Shown here: positions 9,801-17,905 of the stretch, piece after piece
How positions within the stretch are numbered: position 1 is the first letter of the stretch
Layout of the letters: every line of letters begins with the position of its first letter
NCBI GenBank assembly: GCA_963712565.1
Contig: CAVQIP010000018.1
Coordinates: 124,001 to 188,000 of the forward strand
DNA: 64,000 nucleotides
Direction: 5' to 3'
From: VAZQ01 sp963712565
GTDB taxonomy: Bacteria > Pseudomonadota > Alphaproteobacteria > Rhizobiales > Xanthobacteraceae
Made by a program: the position numbers and the translations under genes
The notes under the pieces: model-generated
Seen by the model: only the letters and a program-made list of their open reading frames with translations
Told to the model about the DNA's origin: nothing
The model's database searches: none

Positions 9801-10144
9801 TAGCGCCGCCATTCGTCGGCGGTGAAGCCCGGGTTGAGCGGCACGCAGACCGCGCCGGCCGCGACCGCGATCATCGCCACCGCGGTGTCTGGTCCGTTCG
9901 GCAATACCACCGCTACCCGGTCGCTTGGGCCGACACCGAGGCTGCGCAGCCCGCGAACCGCATCGTTCACGCACGACCAGAGCGCGCCATATGTCACCGC
10001 CGGCCGCCCGGGCGCCAGGATGGCATTGCGGCCGGGCGCCGTTCGCCCATAGCACGCAAGAAGATCTCCGAGGCACGAAAAGGCCGGGCCGCCGGCGTTC
10101 TTGTGCGCCGGTCGGTGTCGCAATGGCTGGACAATCTTCGACAA
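6884..10144 (-). CDS. A-T-C nonribosomal peptide synthetase-like protein
   Basis: 1086 residues. Residues ~20-520 form an adenylation/acyl-CoA-ligase domain (STSGTSSRPKLVPLTH P-loop, DTYGMTEAASQ, GWFRTGDLGYLD, closing lysine in PAGKIKRAELV); its style is closer to oxalyl/acyl-CoA ligases than to amino-acid A domains. A carrier domain follows with FALGADSITV, the phosphopantetheine serine being Ser574. Residues ~640-1080 are a condensation domain, but its HHxxxDG motif reads HDLVVDG (His779, Asp780, Asp784): the second, catalytic histidine is Asp. There is no thioesterase. The start codon is TTG, backed by AAGGGGCGGG just upstream. It is a lone megasynthase-like gene with no tailoring genes nearby. 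It might load an acyl group and pass it to a partner in trans. The phosphopantetheinyl transferase must be elsewhere. Confidence 0.85.
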   Translation of the reverse strand: MSKIVQPLRHRPAHKNAGGPAFSCLGDLLACYGRTAPGRNAILAPGRPAVTYGALWSCVNDAVRGLRSLGVGPSDRVAVVLPNGPDTAVAMIAVAAGAVCVPLNPGFTADEWRRYFGDLRVSALLTRADLDSASRGLAHAIGIPVIDLVPRSGEGPGAFSLVGPETGRSVDGALAPSTGDAFILSTSGTSSRPKLVPLTHAAVCLSAYNVGATLALAPRDRLLNVLPLFHVHGLVSGVVAALAAGSSAVCTAGFDAAAFCGWLKEFRPTWYTAVPAIHQAVLSAARVDPRSARQSSLRVIRSASSSLPPSVTEGLEALFGVPVIDTYGMTEAASQIAANPLERRKPGSVGQPAGPEIAIMDSEGRRLPAGKRGEIALRGPTITRGYDNDPAATASAFRDGWFRTGDLGYLDADGYLFIVGRIKEIINRGGQKVAPAEVEQALLSHPDVVDAAAFPIFHRRLGEDVAAAVVLRPDAKVTAHGLRDFARERLARYKVPGLIRIVPAIPKGPAGKIKRAELVAALAMTLPRARMERGGKSVAPRSELEWQLADTWTELLELSGIGIDEDVFALGADSITVTQMLSRLRARFGVDLSLRDIFDAPTVAALAARLESSEKHSVTVSPGDPPDDIARGSDDGPRPVSILQEHALRIERELPGLPQFNLPFAYRLQGSLNVPALARSLEEVVRRHESLRTGFSWLRGRPVARIVPAGEINSSLVVEDLAASVPAGNEQAKALLLKKAELEAEQEALTPFDMRRAPLFRARLLRLGSDDYVLLLILHDLVVDGWSMGIFMEEASELYAAYTAGRPAQLPEPALQFSEFARWQRRWSTSDAASRQFAYWKGRLRGASPIFAANGDISDALLAARIAQEPVHLSKHLVARLSALSHGQGATLFMTLLAGFKTLLLARSGRNDICVATAMANRSQLRTERMIGPVGNTALIRTRLDADLSFQDALRRVRDSVLETYARQELPFDVLAARLAEEEGLDPASLMQVFFVLQNAFRRSLELPDVSVRPFESRNGQPVTPIDRTWLRVSLKETPAGITGTCSYKDELFAPDALRHWAAHYRAILAKAAADPETSLGRLADR

Positions 10145-10364
10145 GCCCGCCCCTTTTGGTCGATGCTACGTTATCATTCCAGGGCTTTGTAGACGGATCT
10201 GATCGCGTGCAGCCCCGCGCCAGGGCTTGGTAACCCGGTGCGCCCCATGCGACCATGCGATTCTTAATTCCCGCCGTGACACGCAGCTCCGCAGATCGCC
10301 CCAGCGTTCATCCAGCTTGCCGCCGTCGGACTGCAGCTGCGAGTTGATGGATCCACGCCCCAGC

Positions 10365-11078
10365 ATGCGCTTTGCCGCTCCGCTCGTTCCCGCCACCCTG
10401 GTCCGCCGCTACAAGCGCTTCCTCGCCGACGTGGCGTTGCCCTCGGGCGAGACGGTGACGGTGCACTGCGCCAATCCGGGCGCGATGACCGGGCTCGCCA
10501 CGGCCGGCGCGCGGGTATGGCTGTCGACATCGGACAATCCCAACCGCAAGCTCGCCCACAGCTGGGAGCTGATCGAGGTCGATCTCGGCGGCGGCGCCGA
10601 GCTGGTGGGGATCAACACCGCGCATCCCAACGCGCTCGTCGCCGAGGCGATCGCGGCCGACGCCATTGCCGAGCTCGCCGGCTACGCCTCGATCCGCCGC
10701 GAGGTGAAGTACGGGAAAAACTCGCGCGTCGACTTTCTGCTCGCCGGCGCGGACCGGCCACCCTGCTACGTGGAGATCAAGAACGTGCATCTCATGCGCG
10801 AGCCGGGGCTGGCCGAGTTTCCCGACGCGGTCACCAAGCGCGGGGCGAAGCATCTGCGCGAGCTCGGCGACATGGCGGACACCGGCGCGCGCGCGGTGAT
10901 GCTGTTCCTGATCCAGATCGGATCGGCGCGGCGCTTCAAGCTCGCCCGCGACATCGATCCGGCCTACGGCAAGGCCTTCGACGCCGCGCGCGCCATGGGG
11001 GTCGAGGCCATCGCCTATCGCTGCGGCATCAGCCGCGAAGGTATCGAGGTGGTCGAGCCGGTCGCGATCGCGGAGTGA
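10365..11078 (+). CDS. sfsA: DNA/RNA nuclease SfsA
   Basis: 237 residues, the usual family length. ATG 10365 (MRFAAPLVPATLVRRYKRFL) matches the family start; ATG 10347, six codons upstream, is the alternative. The family core is clear: VHCANPGAMTGL, RKLAHSWELIE, and the PD-(D/E)xK-like nuclease residues in RVDFLL followed by YVEIKNVHL. SfsA was named for sugar-fermentation stimulation and is now regarded as a nuclease. It is followed by map and radC on the same strand, the order often seen in Hyphomicrobiales, with about 300 bases of repeat-like DNA between sfsA and map. Confidence 0.95.
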   Translation: MRFAAPLVPATLVRRYKRFLADVALPSGETVTVHCANPGAMTGLATAGARVWLSTSDNPNRKLAHSWELIEVDLGGGAELVGINTAHPNALVAEAIAADAIAELAGYASIRREVKYGKNSRVDFLLAGADRPPCYVEIKNVHLMREPGLAEFPDAVTKRGAKHLRELGDMADTGARAVMLFLIQIGSARRFKLARDIDPAYGKAFDAARAMGVEAIAYRCGISREGIEVVEPVAIAE

Positions 11079-11115
11079 TCGCGCTGTCCTTGCTCGTCGG
11101 CGTGAGGGTCGGGGC

Positions 11116-11161
11116 GAGGGGGATTTTCCGAGCACTCAACTCGTCGGATCGGTTCCCCCTC
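11116..11161. repeat. Palindromic extragenic repeat between sfsA and map
   Basis: GAGGGGGA (11116-11123) and TCCCCCTC (11154-11161) form an imperfectly preserved inverted repeat with a 30-base loop. The surrounding 11090-11200 has the G-rich then C-rich look of the repeat family seen also near 39.4 and 45.1 kb. Nothing coding is seen in 11079-11373. Confidence 0.45.
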
Positions 11162-11373
11162 TCCCGCTCTCTTCGCTCCATAGCCGAGCCTCGCATCGGC
11201 GTGCTTTGCCCGTTAAGAACGGCGGCCAAATTCCGTCCTATGCTCTCCCCGCGTGCGGTCAAGCCGGGGATGACCTCTCGGCAACGCTTGCGTCGCCCGC
11301 GTCCTTGCTTACATTGCGATGCAGCAGCGGCATCGGAAGCGCCGCGAGGAGGCGGCGCGGCCGCGATGTCCTG

Positions 11374-12207
11374 ATGAGCTACGTCGACGCGGCACTGGCG
11401 CCGCAACGCAAGACCGGACAGATCAAGCTCCACGGCCCCGCCGCCTTCGAGGGCATGCGCAAGGCCGGACGGCTGGTGGCCGAATGCCTCGACATGCTCG
11501 CGGACGAGGTGCGCGTCGGCGTGCCGACGGAAAAGATCGACCGGCTGGTGTTCGACTTCGCGCGCGCCCACAAGGCGACGCCGGCGACGCTGATGTATCG
11601 CGGCTACCGCAAAGCCACCTGCACCTCGGTCAACCATGTCGTCTGCCACGGCATCCCGGGCGAGAAGCCGCTGAAGGAGGGCGACATCGTCAATGTCGAC
11701 GTCACCCTCATCCTCGACGGCTGGCACGGGGATTCCAGCAGGATGTTCGGCGTCGGCACGATCCCGCGCCGGGCCGAGCGCCTGATCGAGGTCACCTACG
11801 AGGCGATGATGCGCGGCATTGCGGTGATCCGGCCGGGCGCCACCACCGGCGACATCGGCGCCGCCATCCAGAACTATGTCGAGGGGCAGCACATGAGCGT
11901 GGTGCGCGACTTCTGCGGCCACGGCCTCGGCCGCCTGTTCCACGACGAGCCCAACATCGTGCATGTCGGGCGGCCGGGCGAAGGCATCGTGCTGCGCCCC
12001 GGCATGTTCTTCACGGTCGAGCCGATGATCAATCTCGGCCGCCCGCACGTGAAGGTGCTGTCCGACGGCTGGACCGCGGTCACGCGCGACCGCTCGCTCT
12101 CCGCCCAGTTCGAGCACACTGTCGCGGTGACGGAGACCGGGGTCGAGATCTTCACGCTCTCGCCCAAGGGGCTCGACCGGCCGCGGCCGGCGAGCGCGCC
12201 ACGGTAG
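11374..12207 (+). CDS. map: Type I methionine aminopeptidase
   Basis: 277 residues from ATG 11374 (MSYVDAALAPQRKTGQIKLHG). It removes the N-terminal methionine from nascent cytosolic proteins. All five metal ligands of the family are visible: the two Asp in VNVDVTLILDGWHGDSS, the His in FCGHGLGRLFHDEPN, the Glu in FTVEPMINLG, and the Glu in QFEHTVAVTE. The substrate-side His is in NHVVCHGIPG. No good ribosome site lies close to the start; GAGGAGG is about 20 bases upstream, so the start is only moderately certain. It sits between sfsA and radC. Confidence 0.95.
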   Translation: MSYVDAALAPQRKTGQIKLHGPAAFEGMRKAGRLVAECLDMLADEVRVGVPTEKIDRLVFDFARAHKATPATLMYRGYRKATCTSVNHVVCHGIPGEKPLKEGDIVNVDVTLILDGWHGDSSRMFGVGTIPRRAERLIEVTYEAMMRGIAVIRPGATTGDIGAAIQNYVEGQHMSVVRDFCGHGLGRLFHDEPNIVHVGRPGEGIVLRPGMFFTVEPMINLGRPHVKVLSDGWTAVTRDRSLSAQFEHTVAVTETGVEIFTLSPKGLDRPRPASAPR

Positions 12208-12246
12208 TCCTCCCGACTCGCAAACGACTGACACGACCTCCACCGT

Positions 12247-12301
12247 CGTCATGGCCGGGCCGAACCAGACGTGGATGGCCGTGACGAGCACGGCCATGAC
12301 G
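12247..12301. repeat. Palindromic repeat, GTCATGGCCG type
   Basis: CGTCATGGCCG (12247-12257) and CGGCCATGACG (12291-12301) are a perfect 11-bp inverted repeat with a 33-base loop, between map and radC. A related small hairpin is at 22681-22699. Confidence 0.65.
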
Positions 12302-12421
12302 GCCGGCGCGCACGCGAGTCACCTATCTACCCCACGAAGGCGGCTGCGCCCGTTGCAAAATGCGATATCGTCGGCATGCTGAATGGCGCGGCGGCGCTCG
12401 GCCCCGCGCGCAGACGATCGG

Positions 12422-13144
12422 ATGCCCATGTCCGGCGACAAAGCCACGAGGCCCTCGCAACCGGCCGAACCGGCGCCGCACTATCACGGCCACCGCCAGC
12501 GGCTGCGCCAACGCTTTCTCGCCGCCGGCGGCGACGCCATCGCCGACTACGAACTGCTCGAGCTCGTCCTGTTCCGCGCCCTTCCGCGCGGCGACGTGAA
12601 GCCGCTGGCCAAGGCGCTGCTCAAGGAGTTCGGCTCGTTCTCCGAGGTGATCGGAGCTCCCGTCGAACGGCTGAAGAAGGTCGACGGCCTGGGGGATGCC
12701 GCGGTTGCCGAGCTCAAGCTGGTGCAAGCGGCGGCCACCCGGCTCGCGCGCGGCCAGGTCAAGGAGCGCCAGGTGCTGTCGTCGTGGTCGCACGTGCTCG
12801 ACTATTGCCGCACCGCCATGGCGTTCGACGAGAAGGAGCGGCTGCGCGTGCTGTTCCTCGACAAGCGCAACGCGCTCATCGCCGACGAGGTGCAGCAGAC
12901 CGGCACCGTCGACCACGCGCCGGTCTATCCGCGCGAGGTGGTCAAGCGCGCGCTCGAACTATCCGCCACCGCCATCGTGCTGGTGCACAACCACCCCTCC
13001 GGCGATCCCTCGCCCTCGCGCGCCGACATCGAGATGACCAAGGCGATCGTCGAGGTCGCGCGCCCGCTCGGGATTTCCGTGCACGACCATCTCATCGTCG
13101 GCAAGGACGGGCACGCGAGCCTGAAGGCGCTGAAGCTGATTTGA
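12422..13144 (+). CDS. radC: RadC family JAB/MPN-domain protein
   Basis: About 240 residues; ATG 12422 or 12428 can start it, and the longer frame from 12383 has no support. The N-terminal part contains a helix-hairpin-helix-like stretch (LKKVDGLGDAAVAEL). The C-terminal JAMM-like core has VLVHNHPSGDPSPSRAD, with the paired His and the Asp as predicted zinc ligands, and ends ...HDHLIVGKDGHASLKALKLI. The family was once linked to DNA repair; its actual role is unsettled. A decayed second copy of its C-terminal half lies at 17632-17870. Confidence 0.93.
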   Translation: MPMSGDKATRPSQPAEPAPHYHGHRQRLRQRFLAAGGDAIADYELLELVLFRALPRGDVKPLAKALLKEFGSFSEVIGAPVERLKKVDGLGDAAVAELKLVQAAATRLARGQVKERQVLSSWSHVLDYCRTAMAFDEKERLRVLFLDKRNALIADEVQQTGTVDHAPVYPREVVKRALELSATAIVLVHNHPSGDPSPSRADIEMTKAIVEVARPLGISVHDHLIVGKDGHASLKALKLI

Positions 13145-13217
13145 GTGGGCCGGCGCCGCTATCCAGTCCACCGCCCCCCGGCATCATGACTCGAAGGCCA
13201 TCCAGGAGAACTGGCAA

Positions 13218-15425
13218 CTAATCCCGCATCAGCTTGTCGAGCGTGATCGGCAGATCGCGCACGCGCTTGCCGGTGGCGTGATAGACCGCATTGGCGATCG
13301 CCGCGGCGGTGCCGACGATGCCGATCTCGCCCACGCCTTTGACGCCGAGCGGATTGATCTCGTCATCCTGCTCTTCGACGAAGATCACGTCGATCGCATG
13401 CACGTCCGCGTTCGCCGGCACATGATAGTCGGCGAGATTATGGGTCATGAACCGGCCGAAGCGGTGGTCGGTCGCCGTCTCCTCGTGCAGCGCCATGCCG
13501 ATGCCTCCGACCACGGCGCCGAGAATCTGGCTGCCCGCCGTCTTCGGATTGAGGATGCGGCCGGCCGCCACCGCGCTGACCACGCGGGTGACCCGAATGA
13601 CGCCGAGCTGCTCGTCGACCTTGACCTCGGCGAATACCGCCGAGTGCGCGAAATGGGAATATTTGCTGTCCTCATCCGGCTCGGCGCTGGCTTCTTTTTC
13701 AATCCGGTCGACCTTGCCGGCGCGCATCGCATCGGCGACCGAGACCTCCCGGCGCGCGTCGTCCTTGTGCCGGATCTTGCCTTCGGCGAAGACCACGTCG
13801 TCGAGCTTCGCGCCGGCGAGCGGCGATCCCGCCATCTTCTGCGCCATGCCGAGGAGCGCCTTCTGCACCGCCCGACAGGCGGCGTGAATGGCGCAGCCGA
13901 CCGATGAGGTGGTGAACGACCCGCCTTCCACCGGCGCATCCGGCAGCGCGGAATCGCCGAGCCTCGCCGTCACGTTGTCCAGCGGCACTCCGAGCATCTC
14001 GGCGGCGAGCTGGGTCATCATCGTATAGGTCCCGGGCCCGATATCGGCGGTCGCGCTCGCGATCTCGACGCTGCCATTGGCGGTCAGCACCGCCCTGGCG
14101 CTCGCCTTCATCTGCATCGCTTCCCAGATGCCGGTTGCCATGCCCCAGCCGACGAGCTCGTTGCCGTCGCGCATGGAGCGCGGCTGCGGCTTGCGATTGG
14201 ACCAGCCGAACTTTTCCGCACCCTGTCGATAGCATTCGTGCAGCTGCTTGCTGCTGTAGGGGCGGTTCTCGATCTGGTCCTGGTCGGAATAGTTGACCAG
14301 CCGCAACTCGAGCGGATCGACGTTCGCCGCATAGGCGAGCTCATCCATCGCGCATTCGATCGCGTAGACCCCTTCGGTTCCGCCGGGGCCGCGCATATCG
14401 CAGGGCGTGTTCTGGTCGAGCTTGACCAGCCTCTGACCGAGCTCGCTGTTTGCGCATCGGTAGAGCAGGCTCGACCAGTTGACGAAATCGCGCTGGAAAT
14501 CCTCGAATTGCGAGGTCATGGCGATGACGTCGTGCCGGAACGAGGCGAGGCGGCCGTCGTTATCGGCGCCGAGCGCCAACTCTTGGATGGTGGCGGAACG
14601 ATAGCCGAGCGTGAACATCTGCTGGCGGGTGAGGGTCACCCGCACCGAGCGTTTGAGCGCGAGTGCCGCCAACGCGGCGAGCGGCAGCTCATATTGCGGA
14701 CGCAGCCCGGATCCGAACGCGCCGCCGACGAAAGACGACAGCACGCGCACCTTGTCGCGCCGCATCCCCAATACGCCGGCGAGGTAGTTGCGGGCGTTCT
14801 GCGGTCCCTGTGTCTTGTCGAAGACGGTGATGCGGCCGTCGCCCTCCCAGACCGCCGTCGCCGCGAATGTCTCCATCGGATTGTGGTGCTCGACCGGAAT
14901 GCGATATTCGGCTGCGACGCGCACTGCCGCCTGCTCGAACGCCCGCGCGGGCTTGCCGCGCGCCGTGGCGGGCTTGGAGGCGGTCGCGCGCTCGCGTTGC
15001 GCCTCGAAGTCGGTGACGTGCGGCTGCTGCTCGTATTCGACGCGGACCAGCGAAGCCGCAAATCGCGCGATCTCGAACTCCTCCGCGACGACCAGCGCAA
15101 TCGGCTGACCGCTGAAGCGAATTCGGTCGTCATAGAGCGGACGGAAGGGCGAGCCGGAGGGCGCGACCTCGTCCTCGTACTTCTTGTCCGACGACGCGAG
15201 CTTGGGCCGATGCGCGTGCGTGAAAACGTCGAGCACGCCGTCGACCGCGAGCGCAGCCGCGACATCGATGCGCTTGATCCGGCCCTTGGCGATGGCGGAT
15301 GACACCACGACACCGTGCGCGAGGCCGGGCACGTTGTATTCGGCGGCGTATTTCGCGGTTCCGGTCACCTTCGCGCGTCCGTCGACGCGGGACGTGGGCT
15401 TGCCGAGATAGCTGGTGGCGGTCAT
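13218..15425 (-). CDS. Xanthine dehydrogenase-family molybdopterin-binding subunit (PaoC/YagR-like)
   Basis: 735 residues from ATG 15425, which has GGGAG about 7 bases upstream; the longer open frame to 15746 is antisense to the neighbour. This is the large catalytic subunit of a molybdenum hydroxylase that oxidises aldehydes or aromatic N-heterocycles. Typical features are KVTGTAKYAAEYNVPGLAHG at the start, VGGAFGSG, the DMRGPGGTEGVYAIE stretch and the C-terminal GVKGVGEIG with the predicted base-catalyst Glu. It is the last gene of a leftward A-B-C operon and starts 13 bases after the FAD subunit stop. Substrate is not determined by sequence; an aromatic aldehyde is the family expectation. 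Confidence 0.93.
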   Translation of the reverse strand: MTATSYLGKPTSRVDGRAKVTGTAKYAAEYNVPGLAHGVVVSSAIAKGRIKRIDVAAALAVDGVLDVFTHAHRPKLASSDKKYEDEVAPSGSPFRPLYDDRIRFSGQPIALVVAEEFEIARFAASLVRVEYEQQPHVTDFEAQRERATASKPATARGKPARAFEQAAVRVAAEYRIPVEHHNPMETFAATAVWEGDGRITVFDKTQGPQNARNYLAGVLGMRRDKVRVLSSFVGGAFGSGLRPQYELPLAALAALALKRSVRVTLTRQQMFTLGYRSATIQELALGADNDGRLASFRHDVIAMTSQFEDFQRDFVNWSSLLYRCANSELGQRLVKLDQNTPCDMRGPGGTEGVYAIECAMDELAYAANVDPLELRLVNYSDQDQIENRPYSSKQLHECYRQGAEKFGWSNRKPQPRSMRDGNELVGWGMATGIWEAMQMKASARAVLTANGSVEIASATADIGPGTYTMMTQLAAEMLGVPLDNVTARLGDSALPDAPVEGGSFTTSSVGCAIHAACRAVQKALLGMAQKMAGSPLAGAKLDDVVFAEGKIRHKDDARREVSVADAMRAGKVDRIEKEASAEPDEDSKYSHFAHSAVFAEVKVDEQLGVIRVTRVVSAVAAGRILNPKTAGSQILGAVVGGIGMALHEETATDHRFGRFMTHNLADYHVPANADVHAIDVIFVEEQDDEINPLGVKGVGEIGIVGTAAAIANAVYHATGKRVRDLPITLDKLMRD

Positions 15426-15438
15426 GGCGCGCTCCCGC

Positions 15439-16455
15439 TCAATTGATCCGCTTGTCCGCTTGCGACTGCGGGGTCGCGCGCGCCGCCTGCGCCAGCGCAC
15501 GCAAGATGGCGCGCCGCGCCAGCTCGATCTTGAAGTCGTTGTGGCCGAAGCCGCGGGCACCGCGCAGCACGGTATCGGCCGCGCGCAGGAAGTTCTCCCG
15601 CGTTGCCGGCGCGCCGGCGAGCTGAGCTTCGGCTTCGCGGTCACGCCACGGCTTGTGCGCGACCCCGCCGAGCGCGAGGCGCGCCTCCCTGATCGCATCT
15701 CCCTCGATGTCGAGGCCGACCGCCACCGATACCAGGGCGAACGCATAGGACAGGCGGTCGCGGATCTTCAGATAGGTGTAGTTGTCGGCAAAGCCCTTGG
15801 GCGGCAGCTCGATCGCCGTGATGATCTCGTCCGCACGCAGATTGCTGTCGATCTGCGGCGCATCGCCCGGCAGGCGGTGGAAGTCGGCAAACGCGATGCT
15901 GCGCTCGCCGCCGCCGCCGGTCGCCAGCACGCGCGCCTCGAGCGCGGCGAGCGCGACGCACATGTCGGAGGGGTGGGTGGCGATGCAATGCTCGCTCGTC
16001 CCCAGGATCGCGTGCATGCGATTGATGCCGCCGATCGCCGAGCAGCCGCTGCCCGGCTCGCGCTTGTTGCACGGCGTGGCCGTGTCGTAGAAGTAGAGGC
16101 AGCGCGTTCGTTGCAGCAGATTGCCCCCGGTCGAGGCCATGTTGCGCAATTGCTGCGAGGCTCCGGCGAGGATCGCGCTGCCGAGCAGCGGATAGCGCGC
16201 CTCGATCTGCGGGTGATAGGCGAGATCGCTGTTGGGAACCAGCGCGCCGATCCGCAAGCCCCCGCCCTTCGTCTCCTCGATCTTGTCGAGCGGCAGATGC
16301 GTGATGTCGATCAGCCGCGACGGGCGCGCGACATTCTCCTTCATCAGGTCGACCAGATTGGTGCCGCCGGCGATGAATTTTGCGGCCGGGTCCGCCGCGA
16401 TCTGGCGCACGGCGTCGGCGACGTCGCTCGCGCGACTGTATCCGAAATTGTTCAT
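15439..16455 (-). CDS. FAD-binding subunit of aldehyde oxidoreductase (PaoB/YagS-like)
   Basis: 338 residues from ATG 16455, overlapping the upstream stop by ATGA. The N-terminal FAD-binding fold carries KFIAGGTNLVDLMKENV and the later MASTGGNLLQRTRC. As in E. coli PaoB it has an extra cysteine-rich insertion, with cysteines in RTRCLYFYDTATPCNKREPG, SGCSAIGG and SEHCIATH, that in the family binds a 4Fe-4S cluster not found in ordinary xanthine dehydrogenase FAD subunits. That points specifically to the PaoABC branch. It passes electrons between the iron-sulfur subunit and FAD. Confidence 0.93.
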   Translation of the reverse strand: MNNFGYSRASDVADAVRQIAADPAAKFIAGGTNLVDLMKENVARPSRLIDITHLPLDKIEETKGGGLRIGALVPNSDLAYHPQIEARYPLLGSAILAGASQQLRNMASTGGNLLQRTRCLYFYDTATPCNKREPGSGCSAIGGINRMHAILGTSEHCIATHPSDMCVALAALEARVLATGGGGERSIAFADFHRLPGDAPQIDSNLRADEIITAIELPPKGFADNYTYLKIRDRLSYAFALVSVAVGLDIEGDAIREARLALGGVAHKPWRDREAEAQLAGAPATRENFLRAADTVLRGARGFGHNDFKIELARRAILRALAQAARATPQSQADKRIN

Positions 16456-17000
16456 CGTCCCGCCTCCCCGGGCTTCCGCGTGACCTTGCCGAGCATGACT
16501 TCTTCGATCGCCGCCACGATGTTGGGATACGCGCCGCAACGGCAGATATTGCCGCTCATCAGCTCGCGGATTTCATCGGCGGTGCGCGCGCGGCCCTCGG
16601 CGATCAGGCCGACGGCGGAGCAGATCTGGCCCGGGGTGCAGTAGCCGCACTGGAAGGCGTCATGCTCGACGAAGGCCTGCTGCAACGGATGCAGCGTGTT
16701 TCCTTGCGCCAGACCTTCGATCGTCGTGACCTGCGCGCCGTCCTTCATGACCGCGAGCGTGAGGCACGAATTGATCCGCCGGCCGTCGACCAGGACCGTG
16801 CAGGCGCCGCATTGACCGTGATCGCAGCCCTTCTTGGTGCCGGTGAGGTCGAGATCGAGGCGCAACGCGTCGAGCAGCGTGGTCCATGGCGCGACGGTGA
16901 GTTTGCGCTCCACGCCGTTGACACGAAGCGTGACCGCCATTTTGGCCGGGGTGGGAAGTTTTTCCGGCCGCTTGCGAGCCGCTGCGGATGGTTGAGCCAT
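16452..17000 (-). CDS. 2Fe-2S subunit of aldehyde oxidoreductase (PaoA/YagT-like)
   Basis: 182 residues from ATG 17000, with GGAGA about 8 bases upstream. Two 2Fe-2S clusters are predicted: the plant-type CDHGQCGACTV with its partner Cys in NSCLTLAV, and the C-terminal FQCGYCTPGQ plus NICRCGAYPN. E. coli PaoA has a twin-arginine export signal; here the N-terminus (MAQPSAAARKRPEKLPTPAK) has none, so the enzyme is probably cytoplasmic, unlike the E. coli periplasmic one. It is the first gene of the operon. Confidence 0.93.
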   Translation of the reverse strand: MAQPSAAARKRPEKLPTPAKMAVTLRVNGVERKLTVAPWTTLLDALRLDLDLTGTKKGCDHGQCGACTVLVDGRRINSCLTLAVMKDGAQVTTIEGLAQGNTLHPLQQAFVEHDAFQCGYCTPGQICSAVGLIAEGRARTADEIRELMSGNICRCGAYPNIVAAIEEVMLGKVTRKPGEAGR

Positions 17001-17415
17001 CGGGATTCTCCAGGCAGGCGCCATTCACACGTTTGCACGCCGTCATTCGGATGTCGAAGAGAGGTCTTTTGGATTCCGCGTTTTGGACCGTGCCGTCATA
17101 GGCCCCAGGTTCGCGGGCACCTTATATGCGGAGGTAACCCGGGGCACATGACAATATCGGCGAGCCGGCGCACGCGCGCGCCGTTCTCGACCGGCATAGG
17201 CTCAACGGAGCGGTCCTTGAACTTGTTCCAAGCCGACGGGAGGATTTTGCATCGGCACCCGAGTGCACGGCACTTCGACCTGAGCCGGGGGTGCTGCAGT
17301 CATTGCTGCAATCTTGCGCAAATAGCCCGGCGATCTGGCGGCTGCTTCGCCTGTCGGTCCGCGCGCGGATGAGCTATGCTTGGCGCAAGCTCGGCGCAGT
17401 TGCAGGGAGGGATAC
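17001..17415. other. Intergenic region, 415 bp
   Basis: This region lies upstream of both the leftward aldehyde oxidoreductase operon and the rightward small membrane peptide and should hold both promoters. No gene with a ribosome site and no clear operator was found. Confidence 0.4.
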
Positions 17416-17520
17416 ATGGTCGACGGGATCATGGTGCTGGTGATCGCGATCGGGGTGCTGGCGGCACTCTGGGCGGTGGTGATCTACGGCTCGACCTTCT
17501 TCGGCCCGAAGACGAATTAG
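17416..17520 (+). CDS. Small single-pass membrane protein, 34 residues
   Basis: ATG 17416 follows a strong ribosome site (GGGAGG at 17405-17410). The product begins MVDGIMVLVIAIGVLAALWA and continues VVIYGSTFFGPKTN, ending in TAG at 17518. It is one hydrophobic helix with a short polar tail. I recognise no family. Its place between divergent enzyme operons gives no clear partner. The ribosome site and clean transmembrane pattern argue for a real small protein. Confidence 0.55.
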   Translation: MVDGIMVLVIAIGVLAALWAVVIYGSTFFGPKTN

Positions 17521-17631
17521 GCGGCTGCGGGGCCGATTCCGTTCGCGGGCCTCACGGCGCGAGGCGATCGCGAGCGCTCGGGCCCAATCCGTTGTCGCTA
17601 CCGGCGAGGCCGCGCGGCACCCGGTTGCGGG

Positions 17632-17870
17632 TACCACGCGCCGATCTATCGGCGTGAAGGGGTCAAGCGCGCTCTCGAGCTGTCCGCCATCGTGCTGATG
17701 CAAGAATGTCCGCTTACAACTCTAAAGCAGACCTCACCTGATTTGCCGTGATCCTAAAATAGGCGGCATGACCAGAATGCGTCAGCGGGATCGCGCACAT
17801 CGCGCGATCGCGATCCACGACCACCTCATCGTCGGCAAGGACGGCACGCGAGCTGGCGCTGAAGCTAATC
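17632..17870 (+). pseudogene. Decayed 3' part of a second radC
   Basis: Two blocks match the intact radC on the same strand. Bases 17632-17703 follow 12911-12988 (TACCACGCGCCGATCTATC against GACCACGCGCCGGTCTATC, then the GGTCAAGCGCG stretch), and 17800-17870 follow about 13068-13140, encoding HDHLIVGKDG. The middle with the His-Pro-Ser-Gly zinc motif is lost or scrambled, and the frame is broken. A small palindrome (17708-17732) lies in the gap. This is a relic, not a gene. Confidence 0.75.
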
Positions 17871-17905
17871 GAGAACGAGTTCGCGGAGCAGTGTCTACCG
17901 AGGGT

